NCBI GenBank assembly: GCA_023663705.1
Contig: JAMPGY010000023.1
Location: 6,189 to 38,315 of the forward strand
Length of the DNA: 32,127 nucleotides
From: Clostridium sp.
GTDB taxonomy: Bacteria > Bacteroidota > Bacteroidia > Bacteroidales > Bacteroidaceae
Direction of reading: 5' to 3'
Made by a program: the position numbers and the translations under genes
Shown: positions 32,066-32,127 of the stretch, piece by piece
Numbering within the stretch: position 1 is the stretch's first letter
How the letters are laid out: each line of letters begins with the position of its first letter
Notes under the pieces: model-generated
Databases searched by the model: none
Told to the model about the DNA's origin: nothing
The model's input: the letters and a program-made list of their open reading frames with translations, nothing else

Positions 32066-32127
32066 TTAAGATTTCCGAACCACCCGATACCGGTTCCCCT
32101 CGGCCGTGTGCACCTTCCTCACCCCGG
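32066..32127 (-). CDS. C-terminal end of a convergent gene (partial)
   Basis: On the minus strand a frame is open from the window edge to a TAA at 32066-32068, which directly abuts the glyA stop. The visible residues end VHTAEGNRYRVVRKS, which looks protein-like. Only about 20 codons are visible, so neither the family nor the reality of the gene can be settled here. Confidence 0.35.
   Translation of the reverse strand, partial: GVRKVHTAEGNRYRVVRKS

Overview
The window looks like a core chromosomal segment of a Bacteroidales bacterium, most likely Bacteroides or a close relative. Three observations support this. First, many gene starts are preceded by the Bacteroidetes -7 box TAnnTTTG, often with TTTG or TTG about 19-21 bp upstream, and there are few Shine-Dalgarno-like leaders. 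Second, the gene blocks are typical of the order: thrS-infC-rpmI-rplT behind ruvX-def-TPR, and a debranching enzyme, glycosyltransferase and GH57 trio. Third, the proteins are typical of the order: a PCMD-domain exported protein, a POTRA-less Omp85 barrel, and a GDSL/sialate-esterase fusion. The species is not resolved. I see no prophage, insertion sequence, integrase, CRISPR array or rRNA.

Layout, left to right. Bases 1-278 hold degenerate 23-bp tandem repeats and no convincing gene. Bases 279-1707 are a small redox-stress locus: an iron-sulfur flavoprotein and an NTF2-like protein are divergent from an HxlR regulator, with repeated TACCGAA half-sites between them. Bases 1984-6622 are a glycogen/alpha-glucan operon (debranching enzyme, glycosyltransferase, and a GH57 protein that appears to have lost its catalytic residues), facing a Crp/Fnr regulator (6819-7520). 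Bases 7557-9485 encode a lipid-kinase homologue and MiaA. Bases 9561-12940 are the translation operon thrS-infC-rpmI-rplT. Bases 12941-13359 contain a decayed gene start. Bases 13360-16350 are ruvX-def-TPR.

Bases 16525-18106 hold a SPOR lipoprotein divergent from a three-gene small envelope module (YtxH, holin-like, 86-aa protein). Next are an unrecognised conserved-looking 186-aa protein, a BASS-family transporter, and a four-tRNA operon (Gly-Leu-Leu-Gly in transcription order) with a clear promoter and terminator. Bases 20494-23910 form a probable operon of an Omp85-like barrel, a PCMD protein and the polyamine enzyme NspC. Bases 24018-28434 pair penicillin-binding protein 1A with a double-domain esterase. 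Bases 28658-32065 run rightward with pyrB-pyrI, a flavin reductase and glyA, and the last bases hold the end of a convergent gene.

Most of this is housekeeping. The parts most worth a second look are the apparently non-catalytic GH57 protein with a coiled-coil/basic tail, the HxlR control region, the lipid kinase with altered glycine-rich motifs, the YtxH/holin-like module, the barrel-PCMD-NspC cluster and the gene relic upstream of thrS. G+C content rises visibly from left to right and is high over glyA.
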